Assembly: GCF_018736145.1 (NCBI RefSeq)
Contig: NZ_CP059997.1
Coordinates: 2,541,501-2,605,500, forward strand
Reading direction: 5' to 3'
DNA from: Amycolatopsis sp. CA-230715
GTDB lineage: Bacteria > Actinomycetota > Actinomycetes > Mycobacteriales > Pseudonocardiaceae
DNA: 64,000 nucleotides
Shown here: in pieces, positions 14,182 to 22,794 of the stretch
Position numbering within the stretch: the first letter of the stretch is position 1
How the letters are laid out: every line of letters begins with the position of its first letter
Made by a program: the position numbers and the translations under genes
The notes under the pieces: model-generated
The model's input: the letters and a program-made list of their open reading frames with translations, nothing else
What the model was told of the DNA's origin: nothing
The model's database searches: none

Positions 14182-15282
14182 ATGACCGTCCTCGACACGC
14201 GCGCGCTCAACCGCGCGACGCTGGCAAGGCAGCTGCTGCTCGACCGCGCCGACCTGCCCGCACTCGACGCCGTCGCGCACCTGTGCGGACTGCAGGCGCA
14301 GGAGCCGCAGGAACCGTTCACCGGGCTCTGGTCGCGGCTGCGCGCGTTCGATCCCGCGGAGCTGTCGGACCTGCTCGTCGGCCGGGAAGTGGTGCGGACA
14401 CATCTCATGCGCCGCACCGTCCACCTCGTCACCGCCGGGGACGCACTCGCCTGGCGCGCCCGCCACGACGCCATGCTGCGCCAGCGCGTGCTCGGGGTCT
14501 ACCGCGACGAGCTGGCCGGAATCGACCCGGTGGAACTGGCCGCGGCGGGCAGGGCGGTGCTGGCCGACGGCGAGCCGCGCACGATGACCGAACTCGCTCG
14601 CGCGGTCTCGGATCGCTGGCCGGGACGAAATACGCGGGCGCTGGGCGAACTGCTGATCGCGGCGCTCATCCCGGTGGCGCAGTTGCCACCACGCGGCCTC
14701 TGGCGCGCGACGGGCGGCGCGCGCTACCTCCCGTTCGATTCCTGGCTCGGTCGCGAGATCGCGCCGCTCGGCAAGGACGGGTCGGATCCGGCCGGTCAGG
14801 CGCTGGTGCGGCGCTACCTGGCCGCCTTCGGGCCCGCGGCCTCGGCGGATCTGCGCGCCTGGTGCGGGCTCGCCGGGCTGCCCGCCGCGGTGAAGGCGGT
14901 TCGCGACGAACTGGTCACCTTCCGCGACGAACGCGGCCGCGAGCTGCTGGACCTGCCCGACGCGCCGCGCCCCGACCCCGGAACCCCGGCGCCGGTGCGG
15001 TTCCTGCCCGCGTTCGACAACGCGATCCTCGGCTACCACGACCGGAGCCGGATCATCGACGACGCCCACCGCGGCCTCTCCGTCGCGGGCACCCGCGTCG
15101 TCCTCGTCGACGGCCGCGTCGCCGCGACCTGGACCGTCGACGCGGACACCGTCGTCGTCACACCGCTGCGCCGATTGTCCAAAGCGGACCGTGACGCGGT
15201 CGCTACGGAGGGAAAGGGGCTAGCGGCGTTCCTGACCGACGGCGACAGCGAGCGCGTGCGGATCGGCGCTCTGCCAGGCTGA
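14182..15282 (+). CDS. Winged-helix DNA-binding protein, HTH_42/YcaQ-like
   Basis: The product of about 366 residues resembles the HTH_42 (YcaQ/AlkX-type) family. It begins with the typical NRATLARQLLLDRADLPALDAV and HLCGLQAQEPQEPFTGLWSRL segments, has LMRRTVHLVTAGDAL in the middle and GYHDRSRIIDD near the C-terminus. Related proteins are DNA glycosylases for crosslinks in E. coli and antibiotic self-resistance, or uncharacterised DNA-binding proteins in actinomycetes. ATG 14182 with GAAAGG upstream is favoured over 14152. It is divergent from the WYL regulator, with about 80 bp for two promoters. Confidence 0.8.
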   Translation: MTVLDTRALNRATLARQLLLDRADLPALDAVAHLCGLQAQEPQEPFTGLWSRLRAFDPAELSDLLVGREVVRTHLMRRTVHLVTAGDALAWRARHDAMLRQRVLGVYRDELAGIDPVELAAAGRAVLADGEPRTMTELARAVSDRWPGRNTRALGELLIAALIPVAQLPPRGLWRATGGARYLPFDSWLGREIAPLGKDGSDPAGQALVRRYLAAFGPAASADLRAWCGLAGLPAAVKAVRDELVTFRDERGRELLDLPDAPRPDPGTPAPVRFLPAFDNAILGYHDRSRIIDDAHRGLSVAGTRVVLVDGRVAATWTVDADTVVVTPLRRLSKADRDAVATEGKGLAAFLTDGDSERVRIGALPG

Positions 15283-15357
15283 ACGCGGACTCGTCTGTCC
15301 ATTGTGGAAACACCTGGTCGGCGGCGGCAGCGCGCCGGGGACTGTTAACCTCCAGCG

Positions 15358-16791
15358 ATGCGACGAGGGGATCCGCCGCGCTGGCTCGGCTTCTGCGGGA
15401 GTTCGCTGCTCGCGGCCACCACCGTGGCCGGTTCGCTCGGCTGGTTCACCGGGTCCGCCGCGATCGCCGCCGGCGTCACCGGGATGGGCCTGGTGCTGCT
15501 GGCGTGGGCGGCGCTGGGCAGGCTCGTGCTCGCGAACGACGGTACGGCGCCCGGCCCGCTGAAGTCCACGTTCCTGCTCTGGGCGGCACCGCTGCTGGTG
15601 GTACCGCCGCTGTTCAGCGGGGACGTCCACGCTTACCTGGCGCAAGGGGAAATCGCCGCGCGCGGGCTGGACCCCTACGCCGTCGGCCCGAACCAGGGCC
15701 TCGGGACGACGAACGAGCTGGCGCAGGCCGTCAGCGGGTACTGGCGCGACGCACCGTCCCCGTACGGGCCGGTGTTCAGCGGGCTCCAACGGCTGATCGC
15801 GCACCTGGTGGGCGACCAGCGGATCGCGGGCGTGCTGTGCTACCGGCTCCTCGCGGTCGCCGGGGTGGCGCTGCTGCTGTGGGCGGTGCCGCGGCTGGCC
15901 GCCCGCGCGGGTGTGCGCGCGGAGATCCCCCTGTGGCTCGGTGTGCTGAACCCGTTGGTGCTGTGGCATTTCGTGGCCGGCGCGCACAACGACGCGCTCA
16001 TGCTCGGGCTGATGGCGTCCGGTACCGCGATCGCACTGTCCGCAATGGACGGACGCGTGCGGTGGTGGCGGCTGTCCGCTGGCGTGGTGGTGATCGCGCT
16101 CGGGGCGGACGTCAAGGTGCCGGCCGTGGTGGCGCTCGCGGTCGTTGGCACGGCGCTGGCCAGGCGCTTCGGCGGCAAGCTGGGGCACCTCGTGCTCGCC
16201 GGCGGCGCGATGGTGGGCGCGGTCGCGGCCGTCTCCGCCGCCGTCTCCGCGGTCACCGGGCTCGGGTTCGGCTGGCTCGGCACGCTGGGCACGTCGAGCC
16301 AGCTGAACAGCTGGATGGCGCCCACCAACTGGCCCGGCTACCTCGCGGGCGGGATCGGTTCGCTGTTCGGGCTGCACCTGACGGGGCCGGTGATCGGGGC
16401 CGGTCGGATCGTCGGCTACGCGGTGATCGCCTGCGGCGTCGCCGTGGTGATCCACCGGCAGCTTCGCGGCCGCATCAGCGACCTTTCCGCACTCGGCCTG
16501 ATGCTCGCCGTGGTGGTCGCGTTCGGACCGGTCGTGCAGCCGTGGTACCTGCCGTGGGCCGCGGTCCCGCTCGCCGTCTGCCTTCCCGCCGGTCGCGCCC
16601 GCACCGTCCTCATCGGACTCGTCGCGGCGTTTTCCGTGCTGCTGCCCCCACTCGGCGGCAAACCGGGCGAACTGGTCCTCGGCTACCTCGGCGGGGTACT
16701 CGTGCTCGCCGCGGTCGCGCTCGCCGTGCACCGGTCGCGGCTGTTCCGCCCGGCGCTCCCCGAACGGCGACTGCAGGAAACGCGCTACTGA
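15358..16791 (+). CDS. mptB: Polyprenol-phosphomannose-dependent alpha-1,6-mannosyltransferase, MptB-like (GT-C)
   Basis: The 477-residue protein has roughly 12-13 membrane spans and GT-C-fold features. An acidic loop after the first spans reads FSGDVHAYLAQGEIAARGLDPY (the Asp is the likely catalytic base), then PSPYGPVFSGLQ, and GAHNDALMLGLM further on. MptB/MptA enzymes of Corynebacteriales and relatives build the mannan core of lipomannan at the outer membrane face using polyprenol phosphomannose. The ATG at 15358 follows the end of the winged-helix gene by 75 bp. The MptB versus MptA assignment is from general similarity only. Confidence 0.75.
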   Translation: MRRGDPPRWLGFCGSSLLAATTVAGSLGWFTGSAAIAAGVTGMGLVLLAWAALGRLVLANDGTAPGPLKSTFLLWAAPLLVVPPLFSGDVHAYLAQGEIAARGLDPYAVGPNQGLGTTNELAQAVSGYWRDAPSPYGPVFSGLQRLIAHLVGDQRIAGVLCYRLLAVAGVALLLWAVPRLAARAGVRAEIPLWLGVLNPLVLWHFVAGAHNDALMLGLMASGTAIALSAMDGRVRWWRLSAGVVVIALGADVKVPAVVALAVVGTALARRFGGKLGHLVLAGGAMVGAVAAVSAAVSAVTGLGFGWLGTLGTSSQLNSWMAPTNWPGYLAGGIGSLFGLHLTGPVIGAGRIVGYAVIACGVAVVIHRQLRGRISDLSALGLMLAVVVAFGPVVQPWYLPWAAVPLAVCLPAGRARTVLIGLVAAFSVLLPPLGGKPGELVLGYLGGVLVLAAVALAVHRSRLFRPALPERRLQETRY

Positions 16792-17357
16792 CCCTCCCCC
16801 GGCAGCCGGTGGCGCGCGCCGTCGAGGATCAGCGCCAGTCCGTCCGCGAACTCGCGGTCGAATTCGCGGTCCGACGGTGGCAGCGCGCCGATCCCGGCCA
16901 TCTGCGCCCTGGTCTGCTGTTCGATGGTCAGGCCGATGACGAGCTGCCACACCGCGGTGCGCACGGCGGCGGCGTCGCGCGCGGACAGCCCGCCGCGCCG
17001 CGCCGCCGCGACGAGGTGGTCCCCGACGGCGGCCGAGGACAAACCACTGGCCTGGCTGATCGAGACGAGTTCGGCGCCGTCGGTCACCGCGAGCAGTGCG
17101 GCGCGCAGGTCGACCGCGAGCCGTTCGAGCTGCCGGTCCCAGCGCATCCGCGGCGAGCGCGGCGCCACACCGCTCAGCACGGTGTCGGCCATCGCGGTGA
17201 GCAGCGCCTGCTTGTTCGTGAAGTGCCAGTAGAGCGCGCTGGGCCGCACCTCCAGCTCCGTGGCTACCCGCCGCATCGACAGGTCGGCCAGCCCGTACTG
17301 GCGCAGGATCGCCAGCGCCGTCTTCAGCACGTCGTCTCGACTGTTCGCCACCGGCAC
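16785..17357 (-). CDS. bioQ: TetR-family biotin repressor BioQ
   Basis: The 190-residue TetR protein has the HTH at about residues 26-46 (SMRRVATELEVRPSALYWHF) and a TetR_C-type ligand domain. It is divergent from bioB with about 90 bp between. That gap carries two tandem TGAAC-N3-ATTCA sites closely matching the TGAAC...GTTCA operators described for actinobacterial BioQ. BioQ represses biotin synthesis genes in mycobacteria and corynebacteria. The name therefore rests on position and operator, not only on fold. Its 3' end overlaps the convergent mannosyltransferase gene by seven bases. Confidence 0.82.
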   Translation of the reverse strand: MPVANSRDDVLKTALAILRQYGLADLSMRRVATELEVRPSALYWHFTNKQALLTAMADTVLSGVAPRSPRMRWDRQLERLAVDLRAALLAVTDGAELVSISQASGLSSAAVGDHLVAAARRGGLSARDAAAVRTAVWQLVIGLTIEQQTRAQMAGIGALPPSDREFDREFADGLALILDGARHRLPGEGQ

Positions 17358-17405
17358 AGCCTAGGTGGTCACGCCGATGGACCGGCCCGCGCACGCCAGC
17401 TATCC

Positions 17406-17433
17406 TGAACACCATTCAGGTGAACACCATTCA
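17406..17433. promoter_or_regulatory. Tandem BioQ operators
   Basis: TGAACACCATTCA occurs at 17406-17418 and again at 17421-17433, each followed by GG, as a perfect 15-bp direct repeat. Each half is a near-palindrome (TGAAC/..TTCA). They end 14 bases before bioB's ATG, where a bound repressor would block initiation, and lie 50-75 bases upstream of bioQ, allowing autoregulation. Confidence 0.8.
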
Positions 17434-17447
17434 GGAAGGGCGATCGG

Positions 17448-18500
17448 ATGCAGATCTCTGAACTGGGAAAACGGGCGAGCACGGGCGAGCCCATCCTCCG
17501 CTCGGAGGCGTTGGCGGTGCTCGCGACCCCGGACGAGGAGATCCTCGACGTCGTCGCCGCGGCCAGCAAGCCCCGGTTCGCGTTCTTCGGCAACCGCGTG
17601 CGCGTCAACTTCCTGGTGAACCTCAAGAGCGGCCTGTGCCCCGAGGACTGCTTCTACTGCTCGCAGCGGCTCGGTTCGGACGCGGACATCCTGAAGTACT
17701 CGTGGCTTCCGGTCGACGAGGCGGTGGCCACCGCGAAGGCCGGGATCGCCGCGGGCGCGGCCCGCGTGTGCCTGGTGGCCAGCGGCACCGGGCCGAGCAA
17801 CCGCGAGGTCGGCAAGATCGCGGACATCACCCGTGCCATCAAGACCGCGCACCCCGACGTGGAAATCTGCGCGTGCGCGGGTTTCCTGAAGGACGGCCAG
17901 GCCGATTCGCTCGCCGAGTCCGGAGTGGACGCCTACAACCACAACCTCAACACCGCGCGGTCGCACTACGCTGAGATCTGCACCACGCACACCTACGACG
18001 ACCGCGTCGACACCGTCGGCAAGGCGCGGGGCGCGGGGATCTCCCCGTGCTCCGGTTTCATCGCGGGCATGGGCGAAACGCACGAACAGCTCGTCGACCT
18101 CGCCTACGAACTGCGCGATCTCGGCGCCGATTCGATCCCGGTCAACTTCCTCCTGCCCTTCGACGGCACCCCGCTGAAGGGGACGAACCAGCTCACCGCG
18201 CACGACTGCCTCCGCATCCTCGCCATGGTGCGGCTGGCCAACCCGAGCAGCGAGGTCCGCATCGCGGCGGGCCGCGAACTGCACCTGCGCAGCATGCAGG
18301 CGCTCGGCCTGCACATCGCGAATTCGATCTTCCTCGGCGACTACCTCACCAGCGAAGGCCAGCCGGGGCAGGAGGACCTCGACATGATCGCCGACGCGGG
18401 CATGGTGGTCGACGGGATGCGCCCGCACCGCGCCGACAAGGCCGCCGAGCTCGTCACCCGCCGCCGCGGCGCCGGGACCACCGTGCGGCCCAACGCGTAG
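17448..18500 (+). CDS. bioB: Biotin synthase
   Basis: The 350-residue radical-SAM enzyme inserts sulfur into dethiobiotin. The [4Fe-4S]/SAM motif is C64-x3-C68-x2-C71 (CPEDCFYC), followed by SQR. YNHNLNTARSHYAEI and the conserved GAGISPCSGFIAGMGET segment, plus an Arg-containing [2Fe-2S] region near AAGRELHLR, match BioB. The ATG follows GAAGGG and the doubled BioQ operator, so expression should respond to biotin status. The adjacent AraC gene starts 15 bp downstream. No other bio genes are in the window. Confidence 0.95.
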   Translation: MQISELGKRASTGEPILRSEALAVLATPDEEILDVVAAASKPRFAFFGNRVRVNFLVNLKSGLCPEDCFYCSQRLGSDADILKYSWLPVDEAVATAKAGIAAGAARVCLVASGTGPSNREVGKIADITRAIKTAHPDVEICACAGFLKDGQADSLAESGVDAYNHNLNTARSHYAEICTTHTYDDRVDTVGKARGAGISPCSGFIAGMGETHEQLVDLAYELRDLGADSIPVNFLLPFDGTPLKGTNQLTAHDCLRILAMVRLANPSSEVRIAAGRELHLRSMQALGLHIANSIFLGDYLTSEGQPGQEDLDMIADAGMVVDGMRPHRADKAAELVTRRRGAGTTVRPNA

Positions 18501-18514
18501 GCGACAATGGCCCG

Positions 18515-19183
18515 GTGCCGCGATTCGTGATCGGCGACGGCTACGCGCGCTACCGGGGCCCGGTGACCGACAGCCCCGCGCACCGGCACGCCGCGTTCCA
18601 GATCGCCATCGCGGTGCGGGACGAGGTCGCCATGCTGGACGCCGCGGGAACGTGCCACCGCGCGACCGCGCTGGTCGTGGCGCCGATGGCACCGCACCGG
18701 ATCCTCGCGGCGGACGACGTGCTCACCTACTTCGTCGAGCCGCGGTGCGCGTTCGCCGACCGGCTGCGCGCGCACCGCGGCGTCATCGAAGCCGACGAGC
18801 TGCACGGCCTGCGGGAGGACGAGATCCGCTCGGCCGCCGCGCGTACGTCCGGCGCGCTGGACCCGCGGCTGGTGGCGGCGATGGACGACGCGTTCGCGGA
18901 ACTGCCGATGCCGGAACTGGCCGCGCGGGTCGGCCTTTCGCCGCAGCGGCTGCGCGCGCTGGCCCGGCAGCAGCTTGGCATGCCGCTGGCGCGGTGGCGG
19001 GCGTGGTCGCGATTGCGCCGGGCCGCGGAAGCGTTGCGGGACGGGCAATCGCTCGCGGACGCCGCCGTCACCGCGGGTTTCGCCGACCAGGCGCACCTGA
19101 CCCGCTGGATGCGCGAAATGATGGGGCTGACGCCGTCGTCGGTGCTGCCGGTGCTGCGCGATCAGCCCCGGCGCGCGGTGTAG
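18515..19183 (+). CDS. AraC-family transcriptional regulator
   Basis: The 222-residue protein has an N-terminal cupin-like part (HRHAAFQIAIAV) and a C-terminal double HTH (MPELAARVGLSPQRLRALARQQLGMPL and SLADAAVTAGFADQAHLTRWMREMMGLTPS, read in parts). The second helix pair is the AraC signature. GTG 18515 gives a sensible N-terminus 15 bp after bioB. The target is unknown; its downstream convergent neighbour is a methyltransferase, with a 22-base 3' overlap. Confidence 0.85.
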   Translation: MPRFVIGDGYARYRGPVTDSPAHRHAAFQIAIAVRDEVAMLDAAGTCHRATALVVAPMAPHRILAADDVLTYFVEPRCAFADRLRAHRGVIEADELHGLREDEIRSAAARTSGALDPRLVAAMDDAFAELPMPELAARVGLSPQRLRALARQQLGMPLARWRAWSRLRRAAEALRDGQSLADAAVTAGFADQAHLTRWMREMMGLTPSSVLPVLRDQPRRAV

Positions 19184-19797
19184 ACCGAGATCGACCCGGT
19201 GACCGTCGGCACGACCTCGGCCTCCCGCACTTCGGCGAACCCGGCTTCGGCGATCAACCGGGGCAGCACGCCGTCGGCGTTCGGCTGGGTGTCCGCCTTG
19301 CCGTCGGCTAGCTGCACGACGCGGAACCCCCAGCGCATCAAGGCCGTGCGCTGCTTCCCGTAGTCGGCGATCACCAGCCGCCCGCCCGGCCGCAGCGCCG
19401 CGAACATCGACGCCAGCACCGCACGCTTCATCGCCATCGGGCACTGGTGGAGCACCAGGCTGGACACCACCGCGTCCGCCTCGACCGGCACCCGCTCGTC
19501 GCCCATGCCGACCCGCCATTCGACGGCGGCGTTCGCGTCCTTGCGCCGGGCGATCGCCAGCACCCCGGGATCGGGATCGACCCCGATGATCCGCGTCCCC
19601 GGTTCGGTGTGGCGCAACAGCAACGCCAGCGAACCCGTGCCGCACCCCACGTCGACGAGCACGTCACCCGGCCGCGGCGCCACATGCATGACCACGAGCG
19701 CGCGCCACAGCCGCTCCCTGGTCAGCGCGGCCACCGAATCGAAGAAGCAGGTGGGCAGGAACCGGCCCGTCGCCGGGGTGAAAGCTCGCTCGGTCAT
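19162..19797 (-). CDS. Class I SAM-dependent methyltransferase
   Basis: The 211-residue protein contains the SAM-binding motif I VLVDVGCGTGSLALLL (about residues 46-61) and motif II acid (IIGVDPDP). Motif IV-like SSLVLHQCP and LRPGGRLVIADYG follow. The fold is that of UbiE/Coq5-type small-molecule methyltransferases. ATG 19797 (MTERAFTPATGRF) is preferred to a longer upstream frame because it matches the normal N-terminus. A 28-bp sequence 19 bases upstream of the start is repeated at 22189, suggesting that this gene once followed the gene ending at 22208 directly. Confidence 0.85.
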   Translation of the reverse strand: MTERAFTPATGRFLPTCFFDSVAALTRERLWRALVVMHVAPRPGDVLVDVGCGTGSLALLLRHTEPGTRIIGVDPDPGVLAIARRKDANAAVEWRVGMGDERVPVEADAVVSSLVLHQCPMAMKRAVLASMFAALRPGGRLVIADYGKQRTALMRWGFRVVQLADGKADTQPNADGVLPRLIAEAGFAEVREAEVVPTVTGSISVYTARRG

Positions 19798-19815
19798 ACC
19801 GAACAGCCTCGCCGA

Positions 19816-19843
19816 CGCGTCTTGAACGAATCGCTCAGCGCGC
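19816..19843. repeat. 28-bp direct repeat, left copy
   Basis: CGCGTCTTGAACGAATCGCT followed by CAGCGCGC is found here, and with one T/C change at 22189-22216. The copies bracket 2.3 kb holding a hydrolase and a Nudix-like gene. The left copy lies just upstream of the methyltransferase start. Read on the minus strand it is preceded by a short coding-like tail (about 19838-19921, ending SYAAYRLQGPAR) that terminates at the repeat, as the right copy also follows a gene end. Confidence 0.75.
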
Positions 19844-19926
19844 TGGCCCCTGCAGCCGGTAGGCCGCGTAACTCCGCGCGGGTTGCGCCGCACCGGGCTC
19901 TGCGCCGGTGAAGAAACCGCGCGAGC

Positions 19927-20751
19927 TTATGACGGCGTAGCGGTCAGCCAGCGCTGTACCTCGACGATCACCTCGGCTTGCCACGCCTGGCTCTGCGGGT
20001 TGGCGTACTCCGGATCGTCGTGGACGGCGAAGCCGTGCTGAGCGCCGCTCAGCTCCACCAGCTTGTGCTCGCAGGTGAGCTGCCGGGGTGCGGCCCGTGA
20101 CGAATCCACCGGGATGAAAGTGTCTTCGGTGCCGTGCACGATCAGCGTCGGTGCGGTGATGTCCGCCAACGCCGAGCGCGCCTCGAACCAGAACACCTCG
20201 TTGAGCAGCGGACGGCCGAGCTTGAAACCGGCGCCGTGGCCGACGTAGCTCTGTTCCTTGAGTTGCTGTGCTCCTTTGTCGTTGATGGCGTCGTCGGCCC
20301 AAGCGGCCTTCTCGTCGATGAACCGTTTCTTGTAGTCGATGAGCGGGTTGAACAGCACCAGGCGGTTGACGTCTTCCGGACGCGAGGCTGTGTAGTACGC
20401 CGCCGCACCACCGGAGAAGCTGGCCGCGATCAGCGAGGTGCGAGCATCGTCGGCCAGCGACCGCAGCTGTGCCAGCCCAACCCGGATGATGTTGAGCAGA
20501 GCCGACAATGTGAAGTCCTCTTGTCGTCCCTCGCTGACACCGTGGCCGGGGAGATCGAACCGCAGCGACGCCACTCCCGCCTCAGTAAGGCGGGCTGCGA
20601 GCCGTGTGAAGAACCCGCCCTCTTCCCTGGTGACACTGGCGCCGTGGACGAGGAGCACGGCGTGCTGCGGCGTCTCCGGGCTCACGAACGTGCCCGCCAG
20701 CTCAAGACCGTCGAGAGTGCGAGTGGTGGTGTCGATGCTGGTCAGGGACAT
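19927..20751 (-). CDS. Alpha/beta hydrolase
   Basis: The 274-residue serine hydrolase has an oxyanion-hole HGASVTREEGG, a SLRFDLPGHGVSEG segment, and a nucleophile elbow AASFSGGAAAYY (Ser in S-F-S-G). The acid is probably in GTEDTFIP and the His in SGAQHGF. The family covers dienelactone hydrolase and serine-aminopeptidase-like proteins of unclear substrate. ATG 20751 follows GGAGGAGAG. Codon use (TTG, TGT, GAT-type codons) is less GC3-biased than that of its neighbours, and it lies inside the segment bracketed by 28-bp repeats, so acquisition by transfer is plausible. Confidence 0.8.
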   Translation of the reverse strand: MSLTSIDTTTRTLDGLELAGTFVSPETPQHAVLLVHGASVTREEGGFFTRLAARLTEAGVASLRFDLPGHGVSEGRQEDFTLSALLNIIRVGLAQLRSLADDARTSLIAASFSGGAAAYYTASRPEDVNRLVLFNPLIDYKKRFIDEKAAWADDAINDKGAQQLKEQSYVGHGAGFKLGRPLLNEVFWFEARSALADITAPTLIVHGTEDTFIPVDSSRAAPRQLTCEHKLVELSGAQHGFAVHDDPEYANPQSQAWQAEVIVEVQRWLTATPS

Positions 20752-20825
20752 GCAAGCTCTCCTCCGCCGCGGGCGTATTCGTCCATGGTGGCAAGAGACT
20801 GTGTGGGCTGAACGAGGACCGATCG

Positions 20826-21932
20826 TCAACAGAAATTCGCGGCTGCCAGCCGCAGCAGCGCCTCCCCCGCGGCCTGCATCGGATGCCGTGCGAGGACGTC
20901 CCGTACCGATTCGTCGGTGAACGGTACTTGGTCGAGCACGCGACCTTCGGCGTTCGTGGTCACCCTGGTGCCGAAGAGATCATCGAACACGGGAGCGTCG
21001 ATGATGACGGCGGTCAGCAGGTCGGTCGCGAACGAGGTCGCATCGACGCCGAGCCCGAGGCACCAAGCCGTGAGGTGCCCCTGGCGTCGTGCGAAATCCA
21101 GACGGGTGGCCAAGGGCCAGGCATCGTAGTCGATCGGCGCGTGTTCGCTGTCGTACTCGTCCTCGCCCGCCACTTCTTCGGCGAGTTCACGGACGACGTT
21201 GCGCCACAACGAAAAGTCGTTGCGAACGTTCCAGTCCGCCCGACCGGAGGGTTGGAAGACACCCACTGGCACCACTTGGAACATTCCACCCGCGTGCCCG
21301 ACTTTGCGTGGGTCGCGCCAGTGCAGCAGAAACGACGCTCGCCCGCCATCGCGGTCACGGCGGATCGTGAGCGTGCTGATCGCCAGGTTGACCGGACGGC
21401 GCCCCGGATTCCACGGATCCCCGATCGCCACGCGCAGTCCGTTGTGGACAGGATGTCCCAGTGCATCGAGGGCGAGTTCGTGCGCTGCGGCCTCGCCGGT
21501 GTCGATGCTGTCGAAGTACGAGCCGAGCCCGAACCGCAACCGTGGCTCGGTTCCGTGCAGCTCGGCGTTGAGCAGCCGGTAGGTGGGACGGTCTTCGAAC
21601 ACCGTCGGGGCGGCCAGCGTGCCGACGGCTTGCGAGTAGGTCGAGTACCGTGTGCCGTCGGACTTGACCGGGAGCCACGCTTGGGCCTGTGCGCCATTCA
21701 CGTCTGGCGCCTTCTCGTGGGTCGTGTCGAGGTCGAGGTCGATCGTGTCCAGCGGAATCGGTGTGTCCGGCAGCCATTCCCGCGATGCCAGCAGGGCCGT
21801 GTCCAGCACGCGCGCCCCCGGGTGGCTCTCCGCGGCTCGCGCATCCAGCGCGCGGCGATGGTCGCGCAGGTAAGCCCGGGTGGTGAGCCACTCCTGCTCG
21901 CTGGCAGTCACCTCGTGCGCGTGCATCGACAT
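20826..21932 (-). CDS. Protein with C-terminal Nudix-box-like motif
   Basis: The 368-residue soluble protein has no clear HTH. A segment around residues 250-262 (RELAEEVAGEDE) fits the R-E-U-x-E-E-x-G core of the Nudix box, preceded by GGMFQVVPVGVFQPSG, so a Nudix-type fold with an N-terminal extension is likely. Related actinomycete proteins are often annotated as XRE/Nudix-like regulators of unknown role. The ATG at 21932 follows GGAGG-like bases. It lies 75 bp upstream of the hydrolase on the same strand, within the repeat-bracketed segment. Function is unknown. Confidence 0.55.
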   Translation of the reverse strand: MSMHAHEVTASEQEWLTTRAYLRDHRRALDARAAESHPGARVLDTALLASREWLPDTPIPLDTIDLDLDTTHEKAPDVNGAQAQAWLPVKSDGTRYSTYSQAVGTLAAPTVFEDRPTYRLLNAELHGTEPRLRFGLGSYFDSIDTGEAAAHELALDALGHPVHNGLRVAIGDPWNPGRRPVNLAISTLTIRRDRDGGRASFLLHWRDPRKVGHAGGMFQVVPVGVFQPSGRADWNVRNDFSLWRNVVRELAEEVAGEDEYDSEHAPIDYDAWPLATRLDFARRQGHLTAWCLGLGVDATSFATDLLTAVIIDAPVFDDLFGTRVTTNAEGRVLDQVPFTDESVRDVLARHPMQAAGEALLRLAAANFC

Positions 21933-21953
21933 CCTGGACGGTGCCTCCGGAGA

Positions 21954-22142
21954 TCAGCTGAGCAACGTGTCGCGATGCTGCCACGCCAGCATGAGGTAAC
22001 CCGCGCCCGGGGCGGCAAGGAGCAGGTCGACCGGCTCCGCCGTGAACGGAACCCCGCTGGCGGCCCTGCCATACAGACACCCGGGATGCCCCGCAACGCG
22101 GACAGCGGAGGCCCGGCAGTCACCCCCGGACTCGCTCGTCCG
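21954..22142 (-). pseudogene. Coding-like remnant without a start codon
   Basis: Minus-strand sequence between an in-frame stop at 22143-22145 and a stop at 21954-21956 reads as protein-like sequence (for example PVDLLLAAPGAGYLMLAWQH) but has no ATG/GTG/TTG near its beginning. It lies between the Nudix-like gene and the right copy of the 28-bp repeat. It is probably the 3' remnant of a gene cut at the insertion boundary. The family was not recognised. Confidence 0.35.
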
Positions 22143-22188
22143 TCAGCTCGCGCGAGCTGTTCCGCTGGCGTGCGCGACGCGAGCGAGT

Positions 22189-22216
22189 CGCGTCTTGAAC
22201 GAACCGCTCAGCGCGC
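22189..22216. repeat. 28-bp direct repeat, right copy
   Basis: The second copy of the 28-bp repeat (CGCGTCTTGAACGAACCGCT then CAGCGCGC) covers the last codons and stop of the flavin/F420-type oxidoreductase gene on the minus strand. It differs from the left copy at 19816 in a single base. Confidence 0.75.
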
Positions 22217-22738
22217 GAAGTCCCATCGCGTGGCGCCGTACGGCTCGGCTCCCGCGACGCCGATCGCGGTGTGCAGTGTCAGGCGGTACAGGTGCCACGG
22301 GGCGGGGCCCGCGCTCGGCGCGCTGTACGGGGCGGTGAGCGCGTCGCCTTCGGCCGAGGCGGGCCAGCCGCCTTCGCGGAAGACGGCGGCCACACGCTCC
22401 AAAGTGGACGGATCGGTGACCCGGTGCGCCGTGCCTTCCAGGGTCAGGTCGATTCCCCGCAGCCGCACGGAGACGCCGCACGCCGGGTTCGCCGCCAGGT
22501 TGCGCGATTTGCGGGTGCCGGGCCCGCTCTTGAAGTACAGCGCGCCATCCACCCAGACGGCCCCGACGCCCGCGGTGTGCGGCCGCCCGTCGGGCCGCAC
22601 GGTCGCGAGGAAGAAGGTCAGGTCGACGCCGGGGGTGTCGGCGGCGAGGATGTCGCGCGGACGGCTCCACCGCAGCGGTGCGGAACCGTACCGGTCGAGG
22701 TTGGTGGTCGTGGTCGGGTCGTTCGTCGTCTCGGTCAT
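22208..22738 (-). CDS. Pyridoxamine-5'-phosphate-oxidase-fold (FMN/F420-dependent) protein
   Basis: The 176-residue split-barrel protein has FLATVRPDGRPHTAGVGAVWVDGALYF (about residues 41-67 read in parts) followed by KSGPGTRKSRNLAANP. These are the conserved flavin/F420-binding strands of the PNPOx/FDOR superfamily. Members reduce or oxidise small molecules with FMN or F420. The gene is the last of the minus-strand run that begins with the encapsulin genes, 56 bp after the P450. Cofactor type cannot be settled from sequence alone. Confidence 0.78.
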   Translation of the reverse strand: MTETTNDPTTTTNLDRYGSAPLRWSRPRDILAADTPGVDLTFFLATVRPDGRPHTAGVGAVWVDGALYFKSGPGTRKSRNLAANPACGVSVRLRGIDLTLEGTAHRVTDPSTLERVAAVFREGGWPASAEGDALTAPYSAPSAGPAPWHLYRLTLHTAIGVAGAEPYGATRWDFAR

Positions 22739-22794
22739 ACCCCTGCGTCGAACGGGACCGGTCCGATTCGACAGCCGCCACCCAAGAAACCGCG

